Positions 1 to 11,046 of a stretch of 64,000 nt of DNA are shown in pieces (positions within the stretch are counted from its first letter, which is position 1; each line of letters starts with the position of its first letter). The position numbers were made by a program, and so were the translations under genes. The notes below the pieces were generated by a model. That model was not told the origin of the DNA, did not search any database, and saw only the letters and a list, made by a program, of their open reading frames with translations. Where the stretch lies: the NCBI GenBank assembly GCA_022885665.1, contig JAGQDJ010000064.1, positions 1-64,000 of the forward strand. Reading direction: 5' to 3'. The DNA is from Triops longicaudatus. Its lineage: Eukaryota; Arthropoda; Branchiopoda; Notostraca; Triopsidae.

Positions 1-1320
1 GATTGTGATTTCGGTGTGAATACTGCTACGAAGATTTAATAAAATATTTATATAGGAAACTCGTGCTCTTTTTATCGAAAGTCCTGTGTTCATTCTTTAT
101 TGGATATCTTCTAGAGAAGTTCTTAATGACTGGAAAACGTTGGTTTTAGGAACTTTTCAAAGGTTCTATTTTATCGAAGACAGCTGGTCTGTTCCTTAAC
201 ACTAATCTGTTTACTTAATTAAGCTAGAAAGATCAACCTAATATTCGCTCGAATATATTTTGTTTTACAGAATTCCGAAATGGATCAGTGATTCGGATAC
301 ACTTTTACATTAACTGATACTTTATAGTCAAAAGGTTGACAAAATTTAATTGATACGGAAAAGGATGGAAAAGACAAATAATTTTACTTTCATTGTATTC
401 TACTTTGTTCTCCTTTATATTTCACGTTCATGATCAGTTTCTGTCCGAGTTACCTCAAGACAAATCACCTGGAATCAATTTCTGAAATCTGCCCAATAGT
501 TACCCAGCTTTACTGAAATATTAATGAACAAGTTTAAATAGTCATGCGATCCCGTTATAAAGACTTGCAACAGTAATTGTTCAGCTCACAGCACCCGTAC
601 GCACAGCAATACTATCCGGCTCTTATGACACCAATACGGGAGAAAGTTCAAAGGTCTCTAAGCCTCTTTCCGTGCAACCAATACTTTCCATAAGTAATCT
701 AAAATTTCCCTCCTATATCTTATAATTGTATGAACCAACAGATTTTCTTCCTAGACAAGGATTTTAATAGATTGAAATTACCTTTATGTAACTCAATTGA
801 AATTGCCTCAAACTGAAAATGCTTGTGGAACCTATCCTACAAAAACAGATGTGGATTTCCAGGAAGATATTTAAGCAAAAAATGTTCTCGAAAGTAGAAT
901 AAATACGAAACTTAGTCTAATTTTCTGAAATCACAATTCTTTCATGACAGTAAGATCTCTAGAATTGACTTAAATGTTTACATGTGCCCCATACACAAAA
1001 GTCCATAAACATCCAGAACAGATTTTGAAGGTCACTATTTGCTTTCTACTTTTTTTTTAAAGTATGAGGATTGAAATCAAACAGTGGTCCACGCAAAATA
1101 GCTTACCATTTAATAATAGACAAGTTTATGAAGAAAAATACTTGACATAGCTTATTACGAAGCGTATTATTAAAAATAGTAATTGTGTGCATTATGGGAG
1201 ATACCTTTAGTTAATCGAGCTTTTACTTGTTCACAGTCAAGGGTGAGAGTCAATTGGGTGCGGTTGGCACTGTTGAACCAAAAAAGCTTAAGCACTGAAA
1301 ACATTACAACTTTCCCTTTC
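1..1320. other. Non-coding, AT-rich; nothing recognised
   Basis: No open frame with protein-like composition, no splice-flanked exon and no repeat that I recognise. It is the upstream flank of the cuticle protein gene and may hold its distal control elements. Confidence 0.6.
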
Positions 1321-1360
1321 CTATAAATAACGAAAGTCTAATGAACAAAATCACACTTCA
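1321..1360 (+). promoter_or_regulatory. Core promoter of the cuticle protein gene (TATA box and likely start site)
   Basis: A TATA box (CTATAAATAA) begins at 1321. About 30 bases downstream, near 1352-1358, lies a TCACACTTCAG stretch that fits an arthropod initiator. The first ATG follows at 1403, giving a short 5' leader of about 50 bases. A TATA-type core close to a tiny first coding exon is usual for strongly pulsed cuticle genes. The start site is inferred from spacing only. Confidence 0.6.
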
Positions 1361-1402
1361 GCTTCTAGCTTCGATCAGTAAACAACCAATTATTCTAAAA
1401 AC

Positions 1403-2040
1403 ATGAAGGTAACGTGTTTTGGTGTATTCTAAATTATTTAAGCTGCAAAATGGATTTCTGGGCATCGTTGGCTGGAAATGCTCTTCATCACAAACCCAAT
1501 TTGAAGTCACTTTTAATCTTTAAAGGTCCTTTTTGTTCTCGCTTTGGCCGCCGCTGCCTCTGCCGTCAATGTGTACAACAAGCCCGCCTACGTCGCCCCC
1601 GCCTACTCTGCTCCCGCCTACAAGGAGTCTTATGCCCCCGCCTACTACAACTTCGACTGGGCCGTTAAAGACGATTATTCTTACGTGAACATGGGTCAAC
1701 AAGAAGCCCGCAACGGAGACAACACTAAGGGATCCTATTTCGTTGATCTTCCCGACGGTCGCCGCCAGGTGGGAAAAGAATAGATTTTCATTGGGATAAA
1801 ATTAACTCCTTCTGTCTTTTAATTTAGACTGTCAACTACTACGTCGACGGCTACAGCGGTTACGTTGCTGATGTCCAGTACTCCGGTGACTACAAGACTT
1901 ACGCTCCTGCCACCTATGCCAAACCTGCCTACCAACCTGCTTACAAACCCGTCACCTACGTCGCCCCCGTCGCTTACGCCGCACCCGCCTATCAACCCGC
2001 ATACAAACCCACCACCTACGTTACTCCTGTCAAATACTAA
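1403..2040 (+). CDS. Secreted cuticle protein with Rebers-Riddiford chitin-binding domain
   Basis: Structural protein of the exoskeleton that binds chitin. Three exons: 1403-1408 (only Met-Lys), 1526-1768 and 1828-2040. Both introns are GT-AG in phase 0, giving 153 residues. Splicing produces a clean signal peptide, MKVLFVLALAAAASA. Residues about 17-40 are Ala-Pro-Ala-Tyr repeats. Residues about 42-103 form the Rebers-Riddiford domain, recognisable from YNFDWAVKDD, then a Gly-Ser-Tyr-Phe-Val stretch, DLPDGRRQ, and after the intron NYYVDGYSGYVADVQY. The C-terminal 45 residues repeat PAYxPAYKP/TYVxP and end in VKY. The wording of the domain resembles crustacean pro-resilin-like and RR-1 type proteins. 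It converges with the transporter gene on the opposite strand, 368 bases away. An AATAAA at 2361-2366 is the first perfect poly(A) signal downstream, so the two transcripts may end almost back to back. The RR subclass is uncertain. Confidence 0.94.
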
Positions 2041-2408
2041 ACGTTCAAAGTCCCATGTATTAGTTTTTAATTTTATAAATACACAAACAAAAGTAAAAAC
2101 AAAGAAAATCCGTTTGTTCACTTACTTGTATGGTCCTTTGTAGCGTAGCCAAGCGTCGCGGAAAAGTGCTGTATCCGCGAACAGAAAATCTTCCGAATAT
2201 TTCAATGTAATTTTCTGCAGTATTTTGAATAATCTGCAGTATTTTCAATGCAAATACCCATAATTGAGGTGCGTATACAGTGGCTGTAATGCGACTTTCA
2301 CACTATGGTAGGCTATATTTCGAGAAAATCTCGAAATTTATACAACGTTACACTTAAGAAAATAAACACGAATCTTTTCCGTTTCTAAAAATTACAAAGT
2401 AGGTATAC

Positions 2409-4001
2409 CTAAAAAGTAATTTGAGGACCAGCGAATCGAAACCTTGACCAGCGTTCGCCCTTCACAATCGCGTATCCCCAGAATCCCAAATTTATCACCG
2501 TGAGCACAAACCCGACCACTAAACTACCTCCAAAAATAACAGAATGATAACTCCATGCATTAGATTCCGTAATATCAATCGTTTGAATAGCGATAGCCCA
2601 GGGCAATACCCAAAGCAAATTTGCTAACAAGGAATTCACAAAGTACCAGAAAGGCCACGTCGATAGTAATACTGCCGCTAACTGCAAAGATACTGTGAAC
2701 AAAACGTAAGTCCAGTCCATCGTTCGCCACATTTTCGCTGTCAACTCTGCAACCTTACTATCCCCACTCAAATAGTATGCCATGTCCTCCGCCCACCAAA
2801 GTGAAAAAAGGACAGCTAACACCGCCTCAATGGCGAATACAGACGCAGACGATTTAAGGGAGTACTTTAGTACAGGTAGTAGTCCTCGCCAACTTCGATT
2901 TGCACCAGTCGCCATTGCCCAACGTCTGTTGTAAGAATTCCACTCATGCCCAGTAAATACTGCCGTTGCTTCCGTGAAGGCATTTGCCGGTACCATAACC
3001 ACACCCCATCGGATGGTATTGAAAACGCCCCAGGCGGTAGCATACTCTTGTCCAAGCGTAACGATTCCTGCCACGAAGATCAAATAAAACAAATTACGGA
3101 GCGCGGATTCTACGAATGTAAATAGTCCTGGTCGTGCCAAACGTTTCAAATATTGGAAGCGGAAATACTTCTGACCAGCAACGAGCTCATTCCTTGCGCG
3201 TAGGGTAACCAAGAGGTACACTAACCCGGCTGTCGCTCCTAATCCATCGCACACTAGGCGTACAGTTGCTTGGGTGTTCACAGTTGGGGAGGAATAAACC
3301 CTCCACTTAGAGAGGAATATTATGTCCAATATTACATTGAGTGTCACTTTGGTAAGACTGATTACTAAAGGAACATCAGGTCCATCTAAAGAACGCAGGC
3401 TCGAGCCTAATGCGTATTCTGTCACGGTAAAGAACGTCGAGAAGGACGAGATGCGGATGTAAGTCACCGCTGCTGGATTTCTGGTATTTGGGGAATTGCT
3501 TAGGGTATCGGGAATGTTTAATACTTGTTGTGGTACAAAAGTACTAGCCAGAAATGGGGCACAAGCAAGGAAAATGAGAGATAACACAAATCCACCTGTT
3601 AATTGGAAAAGTAACAGCGTGCCCAGAAGTCCCAGTCGATCCTGGAAGAGGGCTTGCAAGTCGCCCATGACAAGGTACGCCGCCCGGGGCAAACCTTCGT
3701 TCAGTACTTCAGTGACGACCCCTAGGTACGTGTAAGCATCTGTTGTGGCGACCGAAGATGAATCAATTTGAGCAATCCAGAGTTTCGAAAGTGTGCCATA
3801 GAGCGCCGGTAAAAGGAAAGTGAAACTGTTGAACAAAATGGAGCCACTATACGTATTTCGGAAGAACCACCGTGAGCTTCGCGCGTTGTTACCGGCTTCT
3901 TCCATCGTGGTTTCAGTAGACCTTTCTCGACTAAAATAATTGGCTTCGCTAGTTAGCTTACGTCGGGGATAAGCTTGCGGCTCCAGAGTTAAGACCTGCA
4001 T
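2409..4001 (-). CDS. MATE-like multi-pass membrane transporter, intronless, fungal-like (candidate horizontal transfer)
   Basis: Integral membrane protein, 530 codons in one uninterrupted frame. Hydrophobic segments recur from about residue 55 to 515 (for example 122-150, 210-230, 250-267, 292-317, 331-348, 383-404, 428-446, 455-473, 488-513), about twelve in all. This fits the two-bundle fold of MATE/polysaccharide-flippase superfamily exporters. Diagnostic stretches are LPALYGTLSKLW (64-75), EVLNEGLPRAAY (98-109), RPGLFTFVESALRN (290-303), FNTIRWGVVMVP (327-338), MWRTMDW (424-430) and SYHSVIFGGSLV (484-495). From memory these match a family of uncharacterised MATE-like proteins widespread in ascomycete fungi better than animal MATE (SLC47) proteins. 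The frame is open and undamaged. Two starts are possible: Met1 (weak context) and Met33 at 3905 (A at -3, G at +4). A TATGCAG at the Met1 codon could be an intron acceptor of a 5' leader, which would favour Met33 (498 residues). Substrate unknown. Confidence 0.82.
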   Translation of the reverse strand: MQVLTLEPQAYPRRKLTSEANYFSRERSTETTMEEAGNNARSSRWFFRNTYSGSILFNSFTFLLPALYGTLSKLWIAQIDSSSVATTDAYTYLGVVTEVLNEGLPRAAYLVMGDLQALFQDRLGLLGTLLLFQLTGGFVLSLIFLACAPFLASTFVPQQVLNIPDTLSNSPNTRNPAAVTYIRISSFSTFFTVTEYALGSSLRSLDGPDVPLVISLTKVTLNVILDIIFLSKWRVYSSPTVNTQATVRLVCDGLGATAGLVYLLVTLRARNELVAGQKYFRFQYLKRLARPGLFTFVESALRNLFYLIFVAGIVTLGQEYATAWGVFNTIRWGVVMVPANAFTEATAVFTGHEWNSYNRRWAMATGANRSWRGLLPVLKYSLKSSASVFAIEAVLAVLFSLWWAEDMAYYLSGDSKVAELTAKMWRTMDWTYVLFTVSLQLAAVLLSTWPFWYFVNSLLANLLWVLPWAIAIQTIDITESNAWSYHSVIFGGSLVVGFVLTVINLGFWGYAIVKGERWSRFRFAGPQITF

Positions 4002-4150
4002 AGATAAACGAAAACTTAATAATTATGAATAATATAAAAATATTGATAACAATAACACAGAAACACTCAAGTTACATCGTAAAACAAATTCGTTATAATA
4101 GAGTCTGTAGCTAACCAAAAAATAACCACTAGTATCCATTGTCCACGCAA

Positions 4151-4190
4151 GCTTTTTAAGTCGAAAGTGCCATCTGCCGGGCACATTGGT
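4151..4190 (+). repeat. Dispersed repeat fragment, copy 1 (second copy at 43459-43497)
   Basis: About 40 bases centred on GTGCCATCTGCCGGGCACAT. The second copy reads GTGCCATCTAACGGGCACAT after a similar TTTAAGTCG leader. Both keep a short GTGCC...GGCAC inverted repeat around the variable centre. No longer homology was seen by eye, so this is a decayed repeat or a recurring binding motif. Confidence 0.45.
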
Positions 4191-7100
4191 CTAGCTTGTC
4201 TAGTTGTCGTTCACAACTTCCTTTGACTACAGAAGATGGCGTAGGTTATTTTGTGTTGGTATCAAAATTGTGCGAGGTATCACAACTGCTTAGTCTACCT
4301 GCGCTTGTTTTTTTTTTTCTTTTGAATCGTGGAACCTGCATTCCTTGACCTTGCAGCTACGTAACTCTTAATCTTACGTTGCAATTCTGTAAGGGAACGT
4401 ACTGTAATGGTACTATCAAGGGGTTGGGGGGTAAGCGCATGATTACGCCGAATGTTAGAGTGAAAGAGGCAATGGTTAAAATTGATAACCGAAAGTGGTG
4501 GTGCTCAAAAGTGACTAATATTTTATGGCGACAGTAAAGTACGCTCGCTAACAAACTTACAACATCTTTACGAGAATTTCGGGCGCAGCTCAGTATTAAA
4601 AAAGATGTTCTGACTTCATTTTTGTAAGAAGAATCGTTACTTAATGTGTCACGTTTTCCTCGAAAAAGAAGGAAGTTTTCTGGCAACCCGCGAAACTGAC
4701 TCTAGTCGTCCAGCACCAACACGTCAAAAAATAAGGTTCATTTCAATCAACGACACGCATTGCATCGGTAACACAACAAGCTCCTTTGAAACGACCTCTT
4801 ATTTAGCAATTGTTCTCAGCTTCTTATAATTAGATAGTGTTGTAAACTTTATCTATTTTTTTTTTCAACTGATCCCGCACATGCAATCGTAGCAAAGTAT
4901 GGAGAGTGAGCTCGCTTATTCGCTCACAATTTTTAAAAAGGGCGCGCTCGGTTGTACTGTCATCTACTAAACGTAACCGGAACTTGTATTTGGAAACCGA
5001 ATCTTTTTCAACTTTTTGAATTATCTTTTACGTTATCTTACGTTATGATTTGTGTTATCTTTTACATTATTCTCAAAAAAGTAGCGCTGAAAGTACTGTC
5101 ATGAAATGTGGAAATAATTTTTTTGCTGATCTTCAGGCTCACTGCCCATCTGCTGTAGTAAACTGACAGCTTCGAATTTTCCCAGTCCAAGCACCGAGTC
5201 ACACATGCTTGTTGCACAGATCGCTTGTCGTCTGTTAACCATCTTTATTATTTTATGTTTTGGCACTACTTCAAACTTCTTTCCAGATTTCCCAGTTTTA
5301 CTTTCTGCTTAAGAGGTGTATTCACGAATTGTCACAAATGGGATGCGAAAGTATGCTAAGAAGCAGAAAATAGGCAGACGTTGCAGCTCTCACCAACTTT
5401 TACGGCTTTCGGGCAGTACCAGTACTGCGAAGTGCGTCCGAAATTGATGGATCTCACGGTACGAGTATACGTTAACTGGCTCCTGGTACGCAAGTCCCTA
5501 CCGTCAAATTACGGTCAAAGGTGAATGTGCAGATTCGAGCGAAAAAGGAGAGAAAGTTCAAAATGGGTTAGTGAAAAGTTTTTCAGAGTATTTTTTTTAA
5601 TTCAGTTATTAAGCTTTCATACCGCTCTAAGAGGACTGAACAAGCGCACTGATATCGAAATTTGCATTACTTGCCTTATGTCCTGGTTCACTTATCAGTG
5701 AAGAAGTTAAGTGCACGTATTAATCTATTTCAGCAGAACAGGTGGCCGAGCGTCACACAGAACTGCACGCAATTATAAAGATTTCCGCGTTCAAGCGGAC
5801 TTCGAACAGGTAATATTAACTCAAATCTATTTCTGCTGGTATACTTGCTTTAAGCAGATTATTCTTTCGGTCTTGTAGTCTTGTAATTGGTGTAATGGTC
5901 TAGCCAACTGTTCTGTTTGGCCGTTTTTCACAGACTAATGACGAAGCTGGTTAACTCTTTAAGCGTCAAAAATGCATGCGAAGGCGAGGTTCAAGCATCA
6001 GATACAGTACTCGGTTTGGAATTACAAAATAAACCCGTGCTACGATGACTAGTATTAGTCAGTCCTGAGTTTGCAATGGGTTTGTTTACGGAGAAAGACG
6101 ACTCCGTGCGTCCTGGGCGAAATTCATACACAATTGCGATATTTTAGTTACGATTAACAGAGAGTTGGTAAAAAGAGTACAAGTCGCCACAGTTCGTAGT
6201 ATAATTTGTTCCTAAACACTTTTCACAGTTCATAGGAGAATGACTAAGGAAGTCAAAAAGTGGATTTCATAGACTGTTCATATTTGCCATAATTCAAAAA
6301 TCACAGCCAACTGTGCCAATTTTACTAAAAAGCATACCAGAAAAATTTACAATTTAAGGAATATTCCATACGATAGCCAAATATTGTCTTTCTTATAACA
6401 TGAATTCCAGAAGTCTTTATTTGCTTATGTTCTACTTCTACTGTTTGCGTCGTACACTCGTTACAGAACGAAATTGGTCTTTTGTAAACAAATGTTTGAT
6501 AAAGTAACTCCTTACCGTATTTAACTACCGTCATATGGAATAACCGGTTTAGTTTGCAATGGTTTTCCTTTTGTAGGACATCTTAAAATGGCAACCTATC
6601 GTTAAGCGAGTGTATACTCTATCAGATAAGCTACGACGGGAAGAGTAGTATGTAGAAGTCATTTGAGACGTTCTTGTAACAAAAGAACAAACTTCATTCA
6701 GAAACAGCAAATTATTTTTCGCTTAATGTGACACCGTGAAGCATTCGAATTTATCTGACGCTGACTTTTCTTCTACATCCCAGATCGCTGAATGGCTTCT
6801 GATTAAACACTAAAGTAAGGACTGGGCTTGAAGCATCTTCAGCATGTGAAAAAAGTAACGAACGAAGGGTATGGGGAGTCGCAAAAAAGCTACTTGACCT
6901 ACAAAACGGTTATTGAACTCGTTAAATATGGTTAGACGTGTTGATTAGAGCATGTGGTTCAAAACTGACACATTACAATTACTTTTTAAACAATTAGGAA
7001 GTAAAGAAAAGGAGACTAATTCCCTGTCTAATGATATAAGTTAAAAATACCCATGTAGAATCTGTTTTGTACCATCGTGTGTGCGCTGACTTATAAAACG

Positions 7101-8256
7101 CATTGCAGCCATAGGTGAAACTTCCAAAAATGTGCCTTTTGTTCTATATTAAGAGAACTTCCTTATAGTAACAATAGCAGAATTTCAGGGAAAAAAGTGT
7201 GAAGTCACGCTTTTCTAACCATAACGGAAAATCCCTTACCAGCCAACTGAAAAAATGAAAGAAACCCCGTTCTGTGTCTTTTATATAACTAAAAGCAATA
7301 TGGATTTTTACTGCTTTGATTTTAAAAGTTTAATAAAAAATACGAGTTCTTATTAAGTCTGCCGTCACTACTGTGGCAGCTAAAGTTTTTCTAGCAGTAA
7401 AAATCAGAAAAGCGAATTTTATTATTTTGAAGGTAATTAAAATAATTGCGTTTCAGCGATTTGACTTTTAGAGGTGTACAATATTGCATGTAGTGTTTTC
7501 CATTTCAGTAATAAAACATTTAAACGAAAAAAACTTTACGGAACCATCGTAATTGTCGTTTTTTTGCGCTTCCGCCTCTATTCGCTTGCTTTTGCCGTGC
7601 GATAACAATCTCAAGTACTTAAAAAAGGTGTTACGGCGGAGAAAGAGCGAAGAGAGAAAGAGAAGGAGGGAGGAAGAGGAGAAAGGTCGATGCACATCTC
7701 GACAACTGCTCCACGAGAAAGTTGGCAAGATGTTCTACAACTCCAAGGTATTCGCGACACAAAATAAACTTCCTGGTTCGCAAAATGAACTCCATTTTTT
7801 AATTAACTTGATTTCTGCTCGATTTGAAGTGCTCCAAGGCATGGAGAAAAGATAGGTGATATGTTTTCTCAAAATTAAGTCGGTCGTGATCAACACGATT
7901 AAGCTTTAACCCTAATTATTGGCTGAAGAAAAAATAAATTATCTCATATTTCAACCGAGAAACAGTTCGAATGTGAAATCTACTGAGACTCAAAAGAACG
8001 ATTAACGGTTGGAGCAGTAAGTTTTTAGCTTCAGCATTTTACTGAACACATTTTTACGACTGGATTTTCATGCAAAATAAAAAAGATGTGTCTTGTGTAA
8101 TGGAAGTTCACTTACGGTCTTGAGGCAAAAAAATGTGTTAAGTTAATACATGGTAGTAACTTCCACAAAAATTAGTGCGGTATTTCCGATTCCGTAGCTA
8201 CTGCCAAAATCATTTCGTGCTTAAAAGCAGCTTCGCACACTTTTCGTTTCGCAAAA

Positions 8257-8277
8257 AATAATAATAATAATAATAAT
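8257..8277. repeat. AAT trinucleotide microsatellite
   Basis: Seven consecutive AAT units in intergenic sequence. A shorter TTG array lies at about 13203-13216. Confidence 0.9.
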
Positions 8278-10674
8278 GTGAGCTAAGGGATCACTGTTCC
8301 TATTGCTGAAAAATAAACTGCACCTTGATTTCGTTCCTTTTGTTGGTCACGTCATTTTGTGCGCCTTTTTTTAAAATGATTTTGTCAAAGGGTTCAAAAG
8401 AGTGAGTCGCGACACCTTAAATGTGTTGTGTTGTGGCATGCGCTGAGGGAAGGTTATCACGAGCTTGGAGATTTTCCAAGAATTGGACAAGGATTGAAGC
8501 GTGGATAGATGTTGCCAGTTAGCTTTCTTTTTATCCCACGTTGATCAAAGCGCGGCTCGCGTATGGCACCAAACGGGACTCAAACCAAACTCAAAATCAG
8601 AACATTTCATATCCCGAATTTTGCATAGAAAGCAACCCGAATCTTCCCCAATCTTTCCGTGCTAAGAACGTAGTCACTGTCTTTTGTATAGTTCAATATC
8701 GGTGCCATACGGAAGCCCCAGCCTCGAAACATATTTACCGCTAGGAAAATATTGCAAAAAATTGAGGTCCTCAAGATGACGCCGCGGAAGAATTTAGAGA
8801 CCCTTGCACCATTTCAGTACCCTTAAAGAACGGAGTAAGATGCAAACCACGCCTGGTAAAGAACCTTGAAGGTATTGCGTTAATTCTATGCTTCAATCAC
8901 AAGTACGGTGAACGCGCTTACCGTATATTACAAATGTAATGTAACGTACAAGCCTACAATTATTTACACTACGCAGTCGACGGCAAGAAAAACGGAAAAT
9001 AGGATTATTGGACACTCTTACTCTCATTTGTAACGTCGTAGACCAAGCGTCTGAAAAAAATAGTTAAAGGAAAGAAGTGAAATTACTCATTGCTTAAATG
9101 TCCCATTTGGAAATTCATAGAAAGTTCTAGCCGGTACTAATCCATTACTCCAAATGTCAAGCTTTCATTAAGCAATGCTTCACGTTTCATAATCCATAGA
9201 GTACCACAAAGTTTCACCCCATTGCCCACCCCAAATTTTCCCAGCGAAGAAAAACGTGCAAGTCATTCTGACGCTACCGAAGAAAGACTCTTATGGTTAA
9301 AGTTGTTTCCTTTCCTTTATCTTTATTAAAAAAGGAGACAAAGGAAACTAGCGCAAATCGCACTTTTTTCTCTAGATAAATCGATACGGACTTAAATAAA
9401 AACGAGATGCGTTCCTGGAGAAAGTTATGTGCAAAAGGACGGAGAGCTTCTTTTCTCAGTCTTCTCTCTTTCCGCCAATGTATGCAAATATTTTATCACT
9501 CACGAACGTCACCTTTTTCTTTCCTTTCCCTAAATTTCTACAGAGACTTTCTCAATTTTCATTTTTTTTAGACCAACTGCCTTACCATCCTTTCTGTTCT
9601 TAGATTTATCCTAACATAACATCTACTTCCAGCCCTAGTTCCTCGACTCCAAGTTCAGTAACGAAAGATCTCCATGGAAGATTTGACAGTAAAACTCCAA
9701 TGTATGCAAAAGCAATACTCCGTAATTTATATTGCCGAAAACGCAAGAGAAAGTGTTAAGCGACGAAGCAATACTGCGTTTCACAATTTGCCAATTTGGA
9801 CTTGATCCCAAAACAGGGGTTGCTGTCATGTACGGACTCTTGGTGTTATCATCTCCTGGTACGGAAAGATCGAGGCAACATTTTTAGTGACCTAAGAAAG
9901 AAACTCACAATAGTTCCTCACAAGATTTCTCCTCTTCCTAGCTAGCTCTTTCGCTCTGTGCTTTATCTGTCGCTCTGAGGTTCAAAGAGAAAACGTACCC
10001 ACGCATGTAAGTAGAAAAAAATGCGAAGCTTTGCGTTAAGGGTCTTTTACCTGTCTTGGCCCACATTTCATCTTCAATTCTGTGGTGGTCCTTACGAATA
10101 ACGAACTGGCTCTGCACTTATCTTTTTTTTATCTACTTTCTCTCTTCCCAGACGCATCCTACCTTCTTCGTATGGCATAATAATAGCTTAAAAATCGGAC
10201 GAATGGCACAAAGTCCACTAAATTTATTAGCTAGAATGATTTGGTATAACTTTACCAAAAGATACAATACTATTTTATGTCTATAGATGACAATATTCGA
10301 AAGTATAAAGAACTGTCAACTCACGATGAAGTTCCGGTCCATAAAACTCAACATAAGTGAAGGACAGTTTTCTAGTTAACTCTTTGATCAGAGACAAACG
10401 GGACCGAGGTGGATCAGATAATAGGACCGTAAGGAATGCTCGATTACAAGATTAGAAGGCAACATAAAAAGCAATATTTTTCCAAGACTAGATTGCACGT
10501 TTAGCCTTCAGCAGACGGTTGAATGTCAGTAATACATACACAAGCAAAAATACTGTGATAAATTATACGGTATTAGCATCTATAAAATTCTGTCTTTTTA
10601 TACAGAGACTTAGCAAGCAAGTTCCGAATACAGTTTTATTTTTTTTTTTAACATTTAAGCCGTCTTTCACAGTG

Positions 10675-10866
10675 CAGTAAAACCTCGATATAGCGGGCGT
10701 ACAAGGGAGGAAATAGCCAATATATTAACACGTCGTTACAGCATAGATAATTTGTATGTTGCAGCCGGTTATATCCAATAGTGTTTTAAACGCCGTTCGT
10801 TTCGCTGGGAAATGTTGACGCAGTAGCCTGCTGTCCGTTATAGCCGGTGTTCGTTGTAGCAAAGTT
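10675..10866. mobile_element. Possible pogo/Tigger-like DNA transposon remnant
   Basis: The stretch opens with CAGTAAAACCTCGATATAGC and later contains CCGTTATAGCCGGTGTTCGT, followed by a second degenerate TTCGTTGTAGC. The pairing of a CAGTNNAACCTCGATATA end with internal GTTATAGC/TTCGTT repeats is familiar from Tigger-like DNA transposons of animals. I found no intact opposite terminal repeat and no clear TA duplication. No transposase frame is present. Decayed remnant at best. Confidence 0.35.
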
Positions 10867-10980
10867 TCATTGCATTTGCTGCAGAACCACGAAATTTTGA
10901 AATTTGAATACAAACCTCAACTTTATTTTTAATGCCTAAGCAAGGAACAGTTTTTATCGTAAGATTGTTCAGCTTTTATA

Positions 10981-11046
10981 GCTTTTTTGGTTTGTTGGTT
11001 AAAAAGACAGCCGACATCGCACTTGCGATGTATTGTCGCCTTCTGC
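10981..11046 (+). repeat. Diverged hairpin repeat, copy A (copy B at 15723-15788)
   Basis: The core CCGACATCGCACTTGCGATG and following TATTGTCGCCTTCTGCT match copy B in about 33 of 37 positions, with weaker similarity through the preceding GGTTTGTTGGTT stretch. Copy A contains a perfect palindrome, ACATCGCA-CT-TGCGATGT, which copy B has lost by two changes. Family unknown. Confidence 0.65.

Larger units (their letters stand above)
4002..10674. other. Intergenic; no gene recognised
   Basis: Frames on both strands are short and have no splice support or protein-like composition. The 7553-7855 frame is a purine-rich low-complexity run. The stretch holds a GCCATCT-containing repeat copy at 4151-4190, an imperfect ACGTTATCTT tandem near 5028-5080 and an AAT microsatellite at 8257-8277. 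Nothing else stands out. Confidence 0.6.

Noticed and set aside
2409..4001. Contaminating fungal contig as the explanation for the transporter
   Set aside because: Arthropod cuticle exons end 368 bases away, and the flanks share the base composition of the rest of the window, so a simple contaminant contig does not fit. A chimeric assembly still needs read-level exclusion.
7553..7855. 100-codon frame with an Arg/Glu/Lys-rich block
   Set aside because: The block is a translated purine run (GAAGAGAGAAAGAG-type); the rest has no motif or splice support.
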